Counted from the stretch's first letter, positions 43,344 to 52,173 are shown. The stretch is 64,000 nt of DNA from Nitrobacteraceae bacterium AZCC 1564 (GCA_036924835.1 JBAGRR010000001.1:4293001-4357000), one strand, 5' to 3'. Notes: generated by a model not told the origin, from the sequence alone. Numbers and translations: made by a program.

Positions 43344-44786
43344 ATGACCACTGAACTCGCCGTCGACAGCATTTTCTGTGGCCCTGACCATGGGTGCCTG
43401 AAGAACGCGGTTCTCTGCTATGACAACGGTGTCATTACGTCCATTTCCGGCGGCCACGCGCCGCCGGCCGGGCCGCGGCGCTTAATTGTTCCCGCCTTCA
43501 TCAATGCCCATGATCACGCGCGCCCCACGGCATCGTCGTTCGGTGCTGTGAATATGCCACTGGAAAGTTGGATTATGCGCACGGCTCTCGGGACGCCGCC
43601 CGATCCTTATTTGCAAGCGGCCTCGTCGATGGCGCGTTCGGCGCGCGCCGGATGCGCAGCGATGATGATCCACTACACACGTCCCAGCGGAACAATGTCG
43701 CTGCTGGATGAGGCGAAAGCTATCGCACAGGCGCGGGCGGATGTCGGAATTCGCATCGCCTTCGCGCTGGCAGCGCGCGATCAGAACCCGCTGGTTTACG
43801 GGGATAGCGGGCCGGTTCTTTCAGACCTGCCGGGCGAGGCTCGCAAGGTGGTTGAAGAGCTGTTCGTGCGCCCGCCGATGCTGCCGCGCGACTACATTGC
43901 ATTGACTGAGGATATTGGGGCTGCAATCGCGGGGCCGATGGTGGACGTCCAATTCGGCCCTGCAGGCGTTCAGTGGTGTTCAAAGCCATTGCTGGAGGCG
44001 ATCGCGGAGAGCTCGCATAGAACTGGCCGCCGCATCCACATGCATCTCCTCGAGACCATCTATCAGAGGCGATGGGCCGATAGCGCTTTCCCAGGCGGAA
44101 TGGTCCGTTATCTAAAAGAGATCGGGTTGCTGTCGGAGCGGCTGACACTGGCGCATTGCATTCACGCTACGCCAGAGGAGTTGGGGATGATCGCGGAATC
44201 CGGGGCACGCATCGTCACCAATTTCAGCTCCAACCTGCATCTTCATTCCGGTCTCGCGCCGATCAGCACGGCGCATAAGTGCGGATGCGACATTGCGGTT
44301 GGCGTCGATGGCACGGCCCTGGACGAAGACGATGATGTGATCCGCGAAATGCGCCTTGTTCAGATGATGCATGGCGGGCTGGGTTTCGAACGAACCTGGT
44401 CGAGAGCAGAATTTCTTGCCTTGGCGATCAGGAATGGCCGTCGTGCCACCGGCGCCCCCGGTACTGGTGAACTCGCGCCGGGAGCGCCAGCGGACTTTGT
44501 GGTGCTCGATCTCGATCGGATTGACCGTGATGCGATCATGGACGTCGATCCCGTGGAATTACTGTTTGCGCGGGGCAATGCGTCTCACGTGATCGACGTC
44601 GTGGTCGATGGTCGAACCATTGTGAAAGACGGCAATCCCGTCAGCCTCGATCTCGCTGCTATCGATCAAGAACTGCGTGGAATGTACCGGAAAGGCCTGC
44701 ACAAGTTTTCCCGTTTCGAGCAAGCGTGGAAGCCATTCGAGGGCACTCTGACCAAGTGGTATGGCGCCCAGATGGGATGTTCATAG
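43344..44786 (+). CDS. Amidohydrolase family protein (chlorohydrolase/deaminase type)
   Basis: The 480-residue hydrolase has an HxH metal motif in FINAHDHARPTASSFG near residue 54, a histidine in RRIHMHLLET near 233, LAHCIHATPEELG near 270, and the catalytic Asp in AVGVDGTALDEDDD near 330. These features match SsnA/TrzN-type deaminases and dechlorinases of N-heterocycles. It follows the NMT1-type binding protein after 20 bases, so it probably acts on what that system imports. No signal peptide is present. Confidence 0.85.
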   Translation: MTTELAVDSIFCGPDHGCLKNAVLCYDNGVITSISGGHAPPAGPRRLIVPAFINAHDHARPTASSFGAVNMPLESWIMRTALGTPPDPYLQAASSMARSARAGCAAMMIHYTRPSGTMSLLDEAKAIAQARADVGIRIAFALAARDQNPLVYGDSGPVLSDLPGEARKVVEELFVRPPMLPRDYIALTEDIGAAIAGPMVDVQFGPAGVQWCSKPLLEAIAESSHRTGRRIHMHLLETIYQRRWADSAFPGGMVRYLKEIGLLSERLTLAHCIHATPEELGMIAESGARIVTNFSSNLHLHSGLAPISTAHKCGCDIAVGVDGTALDEDDDVIREMRLVQMMHGGLGFERTWSRAEFLALAIRNGRRATGAPGTGELAPGAPADFVVLDLDRIDRDAIMDVDPVELLFARGNASHVIDVVVDGRTIVKDGNPVSLDLAAIDQELRGMYRKGLHKFSRFEQAWKPFEGTLTKWYGAQMGCS

Positions 44787-45441
44787 TCTCGGCTTTATAC
44801 GAGAGATATGCGCTTATGGATGTGTATCGAGAATGGCGTCGGTCGGCGGCATCAAGCGACTTCCGCGGTGCGCGTGGCGTCGAGCACATTCTTCTTGAGA
44901 TTGAAACACAGTCTCTGGTCATTGCGTCAGCAAGCTTGACCTGAATTGAGCAGCGCGGAAACCGTGCGCCTTTAAATGGGGGATATTTTGCAGTTCGATT
45001 TCTTCTGCCGCTCTAATTTAATCGTCGCATCTAAAAATATTGGCCTTCCTAAGCAGCTTATTTAATTTTCTTAAACGCGGAATTGACTCGGAGAATAATG
45101 TACTTTTAAATCATTTAAATGCTGTTCGAATAGGGGCATCGGGCTCCCATCGGTGCGATCAATACTTTGGTGTGGTGGTTTAGAAGTTCGCTCGATTTTT
45201 TCTGCGAGTCCTTTCAGCGAACTTCTGAACCCAAACCACACTAGAATTATGAATTTACTAGTGTCCTCTCGAATCCAAAGTCCGCTACGGAGCGCACTGC
45301 ACGATGAGGCGGACTTTGGATTCGGGACACTAGGCATGCCGACGTTTGCACGTGGATCGGCCATGGTTTGGCTTGGCGCGCGCTGGCGCACGGTCGCTTG
45401 GATGTTCTCTTCAGGCCCAGTTGGCAGCGTAGGAAGGCACC
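44787..45441. other. Gene-poor region with AT-rich stretch and repeat copy B
   Basis: No convincing gene is visible in this region. Bases 44980-45125 are clearly richer in A+T than the surroundings (runs such as TTTAATTTTCTTAAA and TTTTAAATCATTTAAAT). Repeat copy B occupies 45167-45333. The last 100 bases probably carry the promoter of the type I secretion cluster. Confidence 0.6.
45167..45333 (+). repeat. Bipartite CTAG palindromic repeat, copy B
   Basis: H1 (45167-45244) shares the TGTGGTGGTT...AGAAGTTCGCT arm and the loop GCGAGTCCT with copy A; its left end reads TTGG instead of CTAG. H2 (45258-45333) is bounded by CTAG on both sides with arms GAATCCAAAGTCCGCT and GCGGACTTTGGATTC, so the T-to-C change in one arm is matched by A-to-G in the other. 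The linker 45245-45257 is 13 bases. It lies upstream of the type I secretion cluster, in the same orientation as copies A and D. Confidence 0.9.
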
Positions 45442-45780
45442 ATGCAGGAAGAACTTTATACAGATGGCGTCGACGAAGTCATGATTAGCGGCACGATCGT
45501 GCGTGTCGATTTGTTCAGCCTGTCGCCAACCGAACGCGACGCCAACAATTTCCCGAAAAAAGTGTTTCGGCAGAGACTGATTTTCTCCGCCGAGGGATTC
45601 GCAAACTCCGTAGAAGTTATGCAAAACGCGCTTCAGGGACTGGTTGATGCCGGCGTGGTCAAGCGCAATCAGCCAAGAGGCGTGACGGCAAATCCCGAAA
45701 CAGGCTCGGGAGGTGAGCGTGGCAATTCGCCCACCTCCAGCGCTCAGCGAGCGCCAAATGCATCAACAAATTTCCGCTGA
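45442..45780 (+). CDS. Hypothetical protein upstream of a type I secretion ATPase
   Basis: This 112-residue protein has no signal peptide or membrane helix. The start (ATG after GGAAGG) opens MQEELYTDGVDEVMISGTIV, and a later segment FRQRLIFSAEGFANSVEVMQ looks like a compact alpha/beta fold; the last 30 residues are Ser/Asn/Pro-rich and probably disordered. It overlaps the HlyB-like gene by about 60 bases, which suggests a linked role in secretion. I do not recognise the family. Confidence 0.65.
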   Translation: MQEELYTDGVDEVMISGTIVRVDLFSLSPTERDANNFPKKVFRQRLIFSAEGFANSVEVMQNALQGLVDAGVVKRNQPRGVTANPETGSGGERGNSPTSSAQRAPNASTNFR

Positions 45781-47968
45781 TGTGGAGCGCGGCAACGAAG
45801 CTGCCGAAATTGATCAGCAAGAATCCGCTCCACAAATACATACGGCTCTCGAATGCCTGGTAAAGATCGCCAGACACCATGGTGTTGATCTCTCAGTCGA
45901 TCGTCTGCGCCACACTCACGCTGTCGCAGACGCTGCGATCTCGCCGACCCAGCTCCTGCGAATAGCAAAGGAAGCCGGCTTCCGCGCACGCAGGGCTCTT
46001 TTCTCCTGGCATGAATTGTTCCAGCTGCGCGACGCCTATCCGGCGCTCATTCAACTCGCAAACCTGAACTGGATCGTTGTGCTGGCAGCGGGCGAAGATC
46101 CCAGCGGCGAAGCCCTGCTGATTTTTGATCCACTGGCTGATCGGCCTGAGCCTTTCCTCGTTGGCAAAGACAGCTTCTGCCAGAATTGGCGGGGCGATGC
46201 GATCCTGATCAAACGGAACCAGGCACATTCCTCAGCCCCTCGGCCGTTCGGATTCAGATGGTTTATTCCTGAGTTGATCCGCGAGCGGAGGCTTTTCGCT
46301 GATGTCGCGGTCGCCGCCATCCTGCTTTATGGCCTCGGTTTGATCACTCCGATCTTTTTCCAACTGGTCATCGATAAAGTGCTGGTGCACGAAAGTTTCA
46401 GCACACTTTATGTGTTGGCAGTGGGCGCCGTCGTTGCACTGGTGTTCGACTCGATATTCACATTCTTGCGGCGCTATTTGCTGCTCTATGCCACCAATAA
46501 AATCGATATCCGCATTGCGACCAAGACCTTTGGTCATCTTTTGGGTCTCCCCATCACTTTTTTCGAGCACATCTCGGCAGGTGTGCTCGTCAAGCACATG
46601 CAACAAGCAACCCGCGTCCGGGAATTTCTGACCGGCCGTCTCTTTGTCACGGTGCTTGATGCGTTGTCGCTGTTCGTATTCCTTCCCGTTCTGGCGCTCT
46701 ATAGCGTGAAATTGACGGGCCTGGTGCTGGGTTTCACCGCTCTGAGCGGATTTGTGGTTGCCCTGCTGGTAGGGCCGTTCAGGCGGAGGCTATTCAACCT
46801 TTATCAGGCAGAGGGCGAGCGACAGGCCATGCTTGTCGAGACCGTGCATGGAATGCGAACGGTCAAGTCACTCGCCATGGAGCCGCTGCAAAGCAGAGCG
46901 TGGGATGATCGCTGCGCGCAGTCGGTTTCGATGCGGTTCGACGTCGAGAAGATATCGGCGGCAGCGCAGTCGGTAACGGGGCTACTCGAAAAACTGATGA
47001 TGCTGGGGATCATTTGCTTGGGCGCGCTCGATGTCTTCAGCGGCGCGATGACGATCGGTGCGCTCGTTGCGTTCAACATGCTTGCCGGGCGCGTATCCGG
47101 ACCGCTCGTCCAGATGGTCACCATGGTGCATGAGTATCAGGAGGTCGCCCTGTCGGTGAAAATGCTGGGCGAAGTCATGAACCAGCAGGAGGAGCGGGGA
47201 GGCAGACGTGATGGCCTGCGTCCCGACCTGAGCGGAGAGATCGAGTTCGAAGGCGTGTCATTTCGCTATGGCCCCGACGGCCCGCCTGCCCTGGACGACA
47301 TTTCCTTTAGGATCCCCGCGGGAACGGTGTTCGGCATTGTGGGGCGGAGTGGCTCCGGCAAGACAACGTTAACGCGGCTGATTTCCGGGCTTTATCCGAT
47401 CCAGCAGGGACTGTTGCGGATCGACGGTTTCGACGCTCGGGAGCTGGACCTTGTTCATTTGCGCAAGAGCCTGGGATTCGTGCTGCAGGACAACTTTCTG
47501 TTCCGCGGGACTGTGCGGGACAACATCGCGTGCGTGAAGCGCGGCGCGACGCTCGATGAGGTGGCGCAAGCTGCCAAGCTTGCCGGCGCGGATGAATTTA
47601 TCGAGCGGCTGCCGCGCGGTTTCGACACCATGCTGGAAGAGAATGCCGAGAATCTCTCAGGTGGCCAACGGCAGCGGCTTGCGATCGCGCGTGCACTGAT
47701 CACCAATCCGCATCTTCTCATCCTCGATGAAGCGACGAGCGCACTCGACTCCGAGAGCGAAATGATCATTCGCCGCAATCTCAAACGCATTGCCGAAGGG
47801 CGCACCGTCATCATTGTCTCCCATCGCCTATCGATGTTGTCGGACGCGGATGCCATTCTGGTCATCGACCGCGGGCGGATAGTCGACGTCGGTCGGCACG
47901 ACAAGCTTCTGACCCAGTGCACAACCTATCGACATCTCTGGAACCAGCAGACGAAGCAAATCGCATGA
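45719..47968 (+). CDS. HlyB-like type I secretion ABC transporter
   Basis: The 749-residue exporter has three parts: an N-terminal C39-peptidase-like domain (near residues 45-165), six membrane helices (near 195-480), and an ABC domain with GRSGSGKTTLTRLISG, LSGGQRQRLAIARAL and LLILDEATSALD. In the C39-like domain the position of the catalytic Cys is not occupied by Cys (QIHTALECL), as in HlyB, so it should bind rather than cleave cargo. The GTG at 45719 has GGAGG at ideal spacing; GTG 45713 is too close and ATG 45758 lacks a ribosome site. It overlaps the HlyD-like gene by four bases. Confidence 0.9.
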   Translation: MAIRPPPALSERQMHQQISADVERGNEAAEIDQQESAPQIHTALECLVKIARHHGVDLSVDRLRHTHAVADAAISPTQLLRIAKEAGFRARRALFSWHELFQLRDAYPALIQLANLNWIVVLAAGEDPSGEALLIFDPLADRPEPFLVGKDSFCQNWRGDAILIKRNQAHSSAPRPFGFRWFIPELIRERRLFADVAVAAILLYGLGLITPIFFQLVIDKVLVHESFSTLYVLAVGAVVALVFDSIFTFLRRYLLLYATNKIDIRIATKTFGHLLGLPITFFEHISAGVLVKHMQQATRVREFLTGRLFVTVLDALSLFVFLPVLALYSVKLTGLVLGFTALSGFVVALLVGPFRRRLFNLYQAEGERQAMLVETVHGMRTVKSLAMEPLQSRAWDDRCAQSVSMRFDVEKISAAAQSVTGLLEKLMMLGIICLGALDVFSGAMTIGALVAFNMLAGRVSGPLVQMVTMVHEYQEVALSVKMLGEVMNQQEERGGRRDGLRPDLSGEIEFEGVSFRYGPDGPPALDDISFRIPAGTVFGIVGRSGSGKTTLTRLISGLYPIQQGLLRIDGFDARELDLVHLRKSLGFVLQDNFLFRGTVRDNIACVKRGATLDEVAQAAKLAGADEFIERLPRGFDTMLEENAENLSGGQRQRLAIARALITNPHLLILDEATSALDSESEMIIRRNLKRIAEGRTVIIVSHRLSMLSDADAILVIDRGRIVDVGRHDKLLTQCTTYRHLWNQQTKQIA

Positions 47969-49389
47969 CGATCGCGGATCGAAGACCACCTGACGCGAAG
48001 GGCGAGAAGCCAGCTAGCTCCCCGCCGGCTGCTCGTCGGCGTTCGTTAAGGCATCGCAAGGTACGGCAGTCGGTGGTCACGGAGTTTCAGCCCGACGCGG
48101 TCGAGATCGAGGAGCGCGCGCCTCCGCGCGTTGCACGCATCACTCTTTACTGCGTCGTTGCGCTGATTGTGGCTGCGATTGCGTGGGCCTCGATTTCCCG
48201 CGTGGATACGATCGTGACCGCGCAGGGCAAGCTGATTGCAACCAGTCCCAACGTTGTGTTGCAGCCGCTTGAAACGTCGGTGGTACGCACTATTCACGTC
48301 AAGATTGGCGATCTGGTCCGCCAAGGACAGCCGCTGGCGACACTGGACCCGACGTTTTCGCAAGCCGATGTTGATCAGCTGCGCACACGAGTGGTCGCGC
48401 TGGATGCGAATATCAATCGTCTGAATGCGGAGCTGAATGGCGAGGACTTTACAGCGGGGGATTCAACGAATTCGGACGAGATTTTACAGGCGAAACTGTT
48501 CCTTCAGCGCAAGGCCTATTATCAGACATCACTGCGCAACTATGACGCCCAGATTGCCAGCGCACAGGCGAATCTGAAGACGAGCCAGGACGAAGCGGTG
48601 ATGCTGCGCCAACGGTTAGAGACGTTGCGGGCGATCGAGACCATGCGCAGTACGCTGATGGATAAGGAAGTCGGATCCAAGCTCAATTTCCTGCTCTCTC
48701 GCGACGCGCGCCTTGACGTTGATGGGGCTCTGTCCCGTAATCAAGGAAATCAGGTCGACTACAAACATCGCATCGAAAAAGCGCGGGCCGAACAACAGAC
48801 TTTTGTCGAAGATTTTCGCCGCAATGCGTATCAGGAACTGGTCGATACGCTGGCAAAACGAAACAGCGTGAGAGAAGATCTTAAGAAGGCAGAGCTGCGC
48901 CGGCAGTTGATCGTGCTCACGGCGCCAGTCGATGCCGTGGTGCTGGAGATCGCAAGTCGCACGGTGGGGTCAGTTGTCCGTGAGGCTGAAACGCTGTTTG
49001 TGCTGGTCCCGCAGGATGTGAAGCTTCAAGCGGAGGTTAACGTCGACGGTAAGGACATCGGTCGTGTCGCGGTCGGCCAATCTGTCCGGATCAAGTTCGA
49101 TGCATTTCCGTTCCAGAAACACGGGACGGGATCCGGCACCGTGCGCATCGTCAGCCGGGATGCGTTTACTCCGGATACGAAGGCGGAGCTCACGCAGCAT
49201 ATGTCGGCGCCCTATTATCGGGTGCTCATCGATATTACCGACGCTGAGCTACGCGCTCTGCCGGCTCAATTCCAGATGACTCCCGGAATGGCTGTAACCG
49301 CGGAGCTGAAAGTGGGCAACCGCAGCGTGATCTCGTATTTCCTGTACCCTCTGCTCAGAGGATTGGATGAGAGCATACGCGAGCCGTAG
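47965..49389 (+). CDS. HlyD-like membrane fusion protein of type I secretion
   Basis: This 474-residue protein has a basic cytoplasmic N-terminus, one membrane helix near residues 60-80 (ITLYCVVALIVAAIAWASI), a lipoyl-type beta domain (VVLQPLETSVVRTIHVKIGD), a long coiled coil near 135-315, and a C-terminal MFP domain with LFVLVPQDVKLQAEVNVDG and FQMTPGMAVTAELKVG. It bridges the inner-membrane ATPase to an outer-membrane TolC-type protein, which is not in this window. The ATG overlaps the upstream stop (ATGA). No RTX-type cargo gene is next to it. Confidence 0.9.
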   Translation: MTIADRRPPDAKGEKPASSPPAARRRSLRHRKVRQSVVTEFQPDAVEIEERAPPRVARITLYCVVALIVAAIAWASISRVDTIVTAQGKLIATSPNVVLQPLETSVVRTIHVKIGDLVRQGQPLATLDPTFSQADVDQLRTRVVALDANINRLNAELNGEDFTAGDSTNSDEILQAKLFLQRKAYYQTSLRNYDAQIASAQANLKTSQDEAVMLRQRLETLRAIETMRSTLMDKEVGSKLNFLLSRDARLDVDGALSRNQGNQVDYKHRIEKARAEQQTFVEDFRRNAYQELVDTLAKRNSVREDLKKAELRRQLIVLTAPVDAVVLEIASRTVGSVVREAETLFVLVPQDVKLQAEVNVDGKDIGRVAVGQSVRIKFDAFPFQKHGTGSGTVRIVSRDAFTPDTKAELTQHMSAPYYRVLIDITDAELRALPAQFQMTPGMAVTAELKVGNRSVISYFLYPLLRGLDESIREP

Positions 49390-49448
49390 GCCGCGTCGTC
49401 ATCAAGCTTCGCCAATGGGATGGCTGGCCGGCCAGACAGCCAGGTCGC

Positions 49449-49808
49449 TCACTCGTGTGGAACGATGGTGTAGGTGGTCGTGTACGGTTCAACGCGGAGC
49501 GAAGTGCTGGAGATCAGTCCGATCTTCGCGGTGGGCGCCTGCTGAAGGTCGCCATTCGGGCCACGACGGACACCATATTGCCAGACCGTGACGTCGCCCT
49601 TCTGGGCCAGCGCGTGCGCCACGGCGCCGGCATCCGTACCGCCAAGCGCCCTCAGTTCAGCATCGGAAAGCCCAATAACGATTTCATCCTTGACGGTAAT
49701 GACCTTGAACAGATTCATTCTGTTCTCCTGTGCCCATGCACCTTGCGCTGCGGCAAGAGCCAGGGCCGCCAGAGCGATACGTGTTGTAAATTTGCGCCGG
49801 GAAAGCAT
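49449..49808 (-). CDS. Small secreted protein with Tat-like signal
   Basis: The 119-residue protein begins MLSRRKFTTRIALAALALAA; SRRKF fits the twin-arginine consensus and is followed by a short hydrophobic stretch and an AWA-Q cleavage site. The mature part contains VITVKDEIVIGLSDAELRAL and an alanine-rich helix (DAGAVAHALAQKGDVTVWQY). It is convergent with the hlyD-like gene. GAGGA precedes the start. The family is not recognised; a periplasmic role is inferred from the signal. Confidence 0.7.
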   Translation of the reverse strand: MLSRRKFTTRIALAALALAAAQGAWAQENRMNLFKVITVKDEIVIGLSDAELRALGGTDAGAVAHALAQKGDVTVWQYGVRRGPNGDLQQAPTAKIGLISSTSLRVEPYTTTYTIVPHE

Positions 49809-50067
49809 CTGGTTATCCTCAAAAGCGGTGATGCGTGAACGGCCATGGCATGATCAGGTCTTCGGGACTCCACCCAACCGGGGCCGCACGATGCATTTGT
49901 CGCATCGATTCCTGAAAAGGTTCACGACAATGGGAGCGCAATAGAAGAGGGTCTATATATAGAGAGACAATATAAAGCCGTAAGTTCAGGCAGACGCTGG
50001 GGGCGCTAGTCTCGGACGATTGGCTCGAAGTCGAGTCCGGATATGATGAGGTTGAAAGGGGCGCAGT

Positions 50068-50277
50068 TCAGCGCTTCAGTCGCTTGTCTCGCTCCTGCAA
50101 CAAAGCTTCAAGCTCTTCAGCTTGCTGTGCGATCCGGTTTGAAGTTCGCTCTTCGTCAGCCGCCCCAGAGCTTGCTGCGGCTTGTTCCGTGAGCTGTCGA
50201 ATATTATAGCGAAGGACTGCAATCCGGCCCTCGATCTCCGACGTCGAAAGCGCGCTGTAATCGCTCATGGCAATCAT
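50068..50277 (-). CDS. Small coiled-coil hypothetical protein
   Basis: The 69-residue protein (MIAMSDYSALSTSEIEGRIA) is rich in Glu, Gln, Ala and Arg with a regular hydrophobic spacing over residues 15-65, which predicts a single coiled coil. Either ATG (50277 or 50268) can start it. It is isolated: no operon partner is near. Composition and codon use look genuine, but the function is unknown. Confidence 0.55.
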   Translation of the reverse strand: MIAMSDYSALSTSEIEGRIAVLRYNIRQLTEQAAASSGAADEERTSNRIAQQAEELEALLQERDKRLKR

Positions 50278-50288
50278 CCGTCATTGGG

Positions 50289-50457
50289 CTAGTGATCCGA
50301 TTCTAACGTTCGCATGCCGTTTGAGGCAGGCACTTTTGCGAACGTTGGGATCAAAGGATCCCTAGCAGATATTGCTTGCTAGCGGAGTTCTGGATTTGAC
50401 ATTCGCTTTGCCGGTCTGCGGCCAACGGGGTAGCGAATGTCAAATCCACTCCACTAG
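50289..50457 (-). repeat. Bipartite CTAG palindromic repeat, copy C (inverted)
   Basis: The two hairpins are 50289-50365 and 50379-50457, with a 13-base linker at 50366-50378 and CTAG at all four ends. Read on the minus strand, the first hairpin (arms CTAGTGGAGTGGATTTGACA and TGTCAAATCC...) resembles H1 of copy E, and the second (right arm GCGAACGTTAGAATCGGATC plus ACTAG) resembles H2 of copy E. The bulge positions also fit only in that orientation. It belongs to the same sequence subfamily as copy E. Confidence 0.85.
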
Positions 50458-50567
50458 CTTCAGCTCACTATGGCATACTTTGCAACTGCACAAAATTGAC
50501 AAGAACGCCTCGGAGGCGAAGTCGCGGCGTGCGGCGGCGCACAAAAGATGACCCGTCTCATTTGCAT

Positions 50568-50735
50568 CTAGTGTGGTGGTTTAGACGCTCGCTCGATCGT
50601 CCTGCGAGTGCTTCCAGCGAACTTCTGAACCTAAACCACACTAGAATCATAAATTTACTAGTATCCTCTCTCGAATCCAAAGTTCGCTACGAAGCGCGCT
50701 GCACGATGAGGCAAACTTTGCATTCGGGAAACTAG
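50568..50735 (+). repeat. Bipartite CTAG palindromic repeat, copy D
   Basis: H1 is 50568-50644 and H2 is 50658-50735, with a 13-base linker 50645-50657. Its arms and loops are those of copies A and B (CTAGTGTGGTGGTTTAGA; GCGAGTGCTT; CGAATCCAAAGTTCGCT), with scattered changes such as TTTGCATTCG for TTTGGATTCG. It is a direct repeat of copy B at 45167, with the type I secretion block between them. Confidence 0.9.
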
Positions 50736-50765
50736 CGAGTATCTCAGTCGACGTTCTTACGAACA

Positions 50766-50784
50766 ACTATCGTACAACGATAGT
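50766..50784. promoter_or_regulatory. 19-base palindrome, operator candidate for the third Liv operon
   Basis: ACTATCGT and ACGATAGT form a perfect inverted repeat around ACA, 115 bases before the binding-protein ATG at 50899. A second short palindrome (TTCTTACGAA) lies just upstream. The form suits a TetR- or MarR-type dimer. No regulator gene is adjacent. Confidence 0.5.
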
Positions 50785-50898
50785 ATTACGATTTTGTCAT
50801 GTGAGATTCAGGCCGTTTCACTTGCTGGCGATGTCGGCGCGGGTACAATCCTCTCAAGGCTGATCCATACAGCTTTGCTCGAAAATTGAGGAACACCC

Positions 50899-52164
50899 AT
50901 GTCGATTTTATCTATCTTGCGTGATTGCAGGCCATTGAAAGCTGCATCTGGATTGACGGCGTTGTGCCTGCCGATCACGTTGGCTGGACATGCGTTTGCC
51001 GCTGACCCGACTCCGATTAAGATTGGTGTTATTGCAGAAGCTCAAGCGATCGCAGGCGCTTCCATTCCGCAGGCCGCGCAAATGGCGGCCGAAGAAATCA
51101 ATGCCAAGGGTGGCGTTGATGGACGAAAGATCGAAATCGTCACCTACGACAATCACAGTTCATCGGCAGATTCAGTCCGCGCATTTCAGCGCGCCGTCAA
51201 CGAAGATAAAGTCAACGCCGTTATTTCGAGCTTTATCAGTGAAGTCGTTCTTGCCCTTGAGCCCTGGGCCTCGCGCCTGAAGACCCCGCTGATCACGCCC
51301 GGCGCGGCGTCCAACGAGATCAGCAAGAGCGTTCACAAGGATTATGAAAAGAACAAGTATACATTCCACGGCTATTTGACGTCCGCGGCTTTGGCTTTGT
51401 CAGTTTGCGACGCAGCGAAAGAATTGCTTGTGGACGGCAAGAAGATGAAAACCGCGGTGATCATGAGCGAGGATGCTGCATGGACCAAGCCACTCGACGT
51501 TGGCTATGAGGAATGCCTGCCGAAGGTGGGCCTGAAGGTTCTCGATCACATCCGCTTTTCCCCTGACACCACGGACTTCACGCCTATCTTCAACAAGATC
51601 GAAGGCACGAAGCCGGACGTCATCATTACCGGCATCTCGCACGTTGGCGTGCAACCGACGGTGCAATGGAAGAACCAGCAGGTGCCGATCCCAATGCTCG
51701 GCATTAGCTCGCAGGCAACGAACAGCACTTTTGGCAAGGATACCAACAACGCCGCTGATGGTGTGCTCTATCAGAGCGTGTCCGGCCCTGATGTGGCTGT
51801 GACGTCAAAGTCGATCCCGTTTACCGACAATTTCAAGAAGAAGTTCGGCAATTATCCGTCCTATGCCGGTTACACGGCATATGATGAGGTCTACTTCATA
51901 GCGGATGCGGTGAAGCGGGCTGGCACGACAGATGCCGACAAGCTGGTCGCAGCACTTGAGAAGACCGATTGGGAAGGCACCATCGGCCGCGTTCAGTTTT
52001 ATGGTAAGGATGATGAGTTCACTCACTCGATCAAGTACGGCAAAGGCTTGATCACGGGACTTCTGCTTCAGTGGCAGGATGGCAAACAGGTCAGCGTCTG
52101 GCCGAAAGAAGTTGCCAAAGGTGAGCTGAAGTTCCCGGACTTCATCAAAACCACCACGCATTGA
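50899..52164 (+). CDS. Branched-chain-type ABC transporter substrate-binding protein
   Basis: The 421-residue periplasmic protein (Peripla_BP_6) has a long signal region of about 34 residues with cleavage after AFA. The mature start DPTPIKIGVIAEAQAIAGAS and the block GGVDGRKIEIVTYDNHSS are typical. It feeds the permease and fused ATPase at 52253-55533. The ATG follows GAGGAACACCC. A terminator-like hairpin separates it from livH. Confidence 0.9.
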   Translation: MSILSILRDCRPLKAASGLTALCLPITLAGHAFAADPTPIKIGVIAEAQAIAGASIPQAAQMAAEEINAKGGVDGRKIEIVTYDNHSSSADSVRAFQRAVNEDKVNAVISSFISEVVLALEPWASRLKTPLITPGAASNEISKSVHKDYEKNKYTFHGYLTSAALALSVCDAAKELLVDGKKMKTAVIMSEDAAWTKPLDVGYEECLPKVGLKVLDHIRFSPDTTDFTPIFNKIEGTKPDVIITGISHVGVQPTVQWKNQQVPIPMLGISSQATNSTFGKDTNNAADGVLYQSVSGPDVAVTSKSIPFTDNFKKKFGNYPSYAGYTAYDEVYFIADAVKRAGTTDADKLVAALEKTDWEGTIGRVQFYGKDDEFTHSIKYGKGLITGLLLQWQDGKQVSVWPKEVAKGELKFPDFIKTTTH

Positions 52165-52173
52165 ATCCGAGTG

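Larger units (their letters stand above)
50278..50898. other. Gene-free region carrying two repeat copies and an operator candidate
   Basis: This region holds repeat copy C (inverted, 50289-50457), copy D (direct, 50568-50735), and a 19-base palindrome at 50766-50784 ahead of the third Liv operon. No other open frame is credible. The 110 bases between C and D have no recognised feature. Confidence 0.7.

Noticed and set aside
44726-44944. Plus-strand 72-codon frame at the end of the 43344 amidohydrolase
   Set aside because: It starts within the upstream gene, has no ribosome site and no recognisable features.
45719-46200. C39 peptidase domain as evidence for a bacteriocin exporter
   Set aside because: The catalytic cysteine position is not Cys, which fits the HlyB-type non-peptidase domain; no double-glycine leader peptide gene is seen.
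49455-49838. Plus-strand frame opposite the Tat-signal protein
   Set aside because: The minus-strand product has a clear signal peptide and ribosome site; the plus frame has neither.
45167-50735. CTAG repeats as ends of an insertion sequence or composite transposon
   Set aside because: No transposase or remnant is seen between or in the copies, and each copy is itself a pair of hairpins rather than a single terminal inverted repeat.
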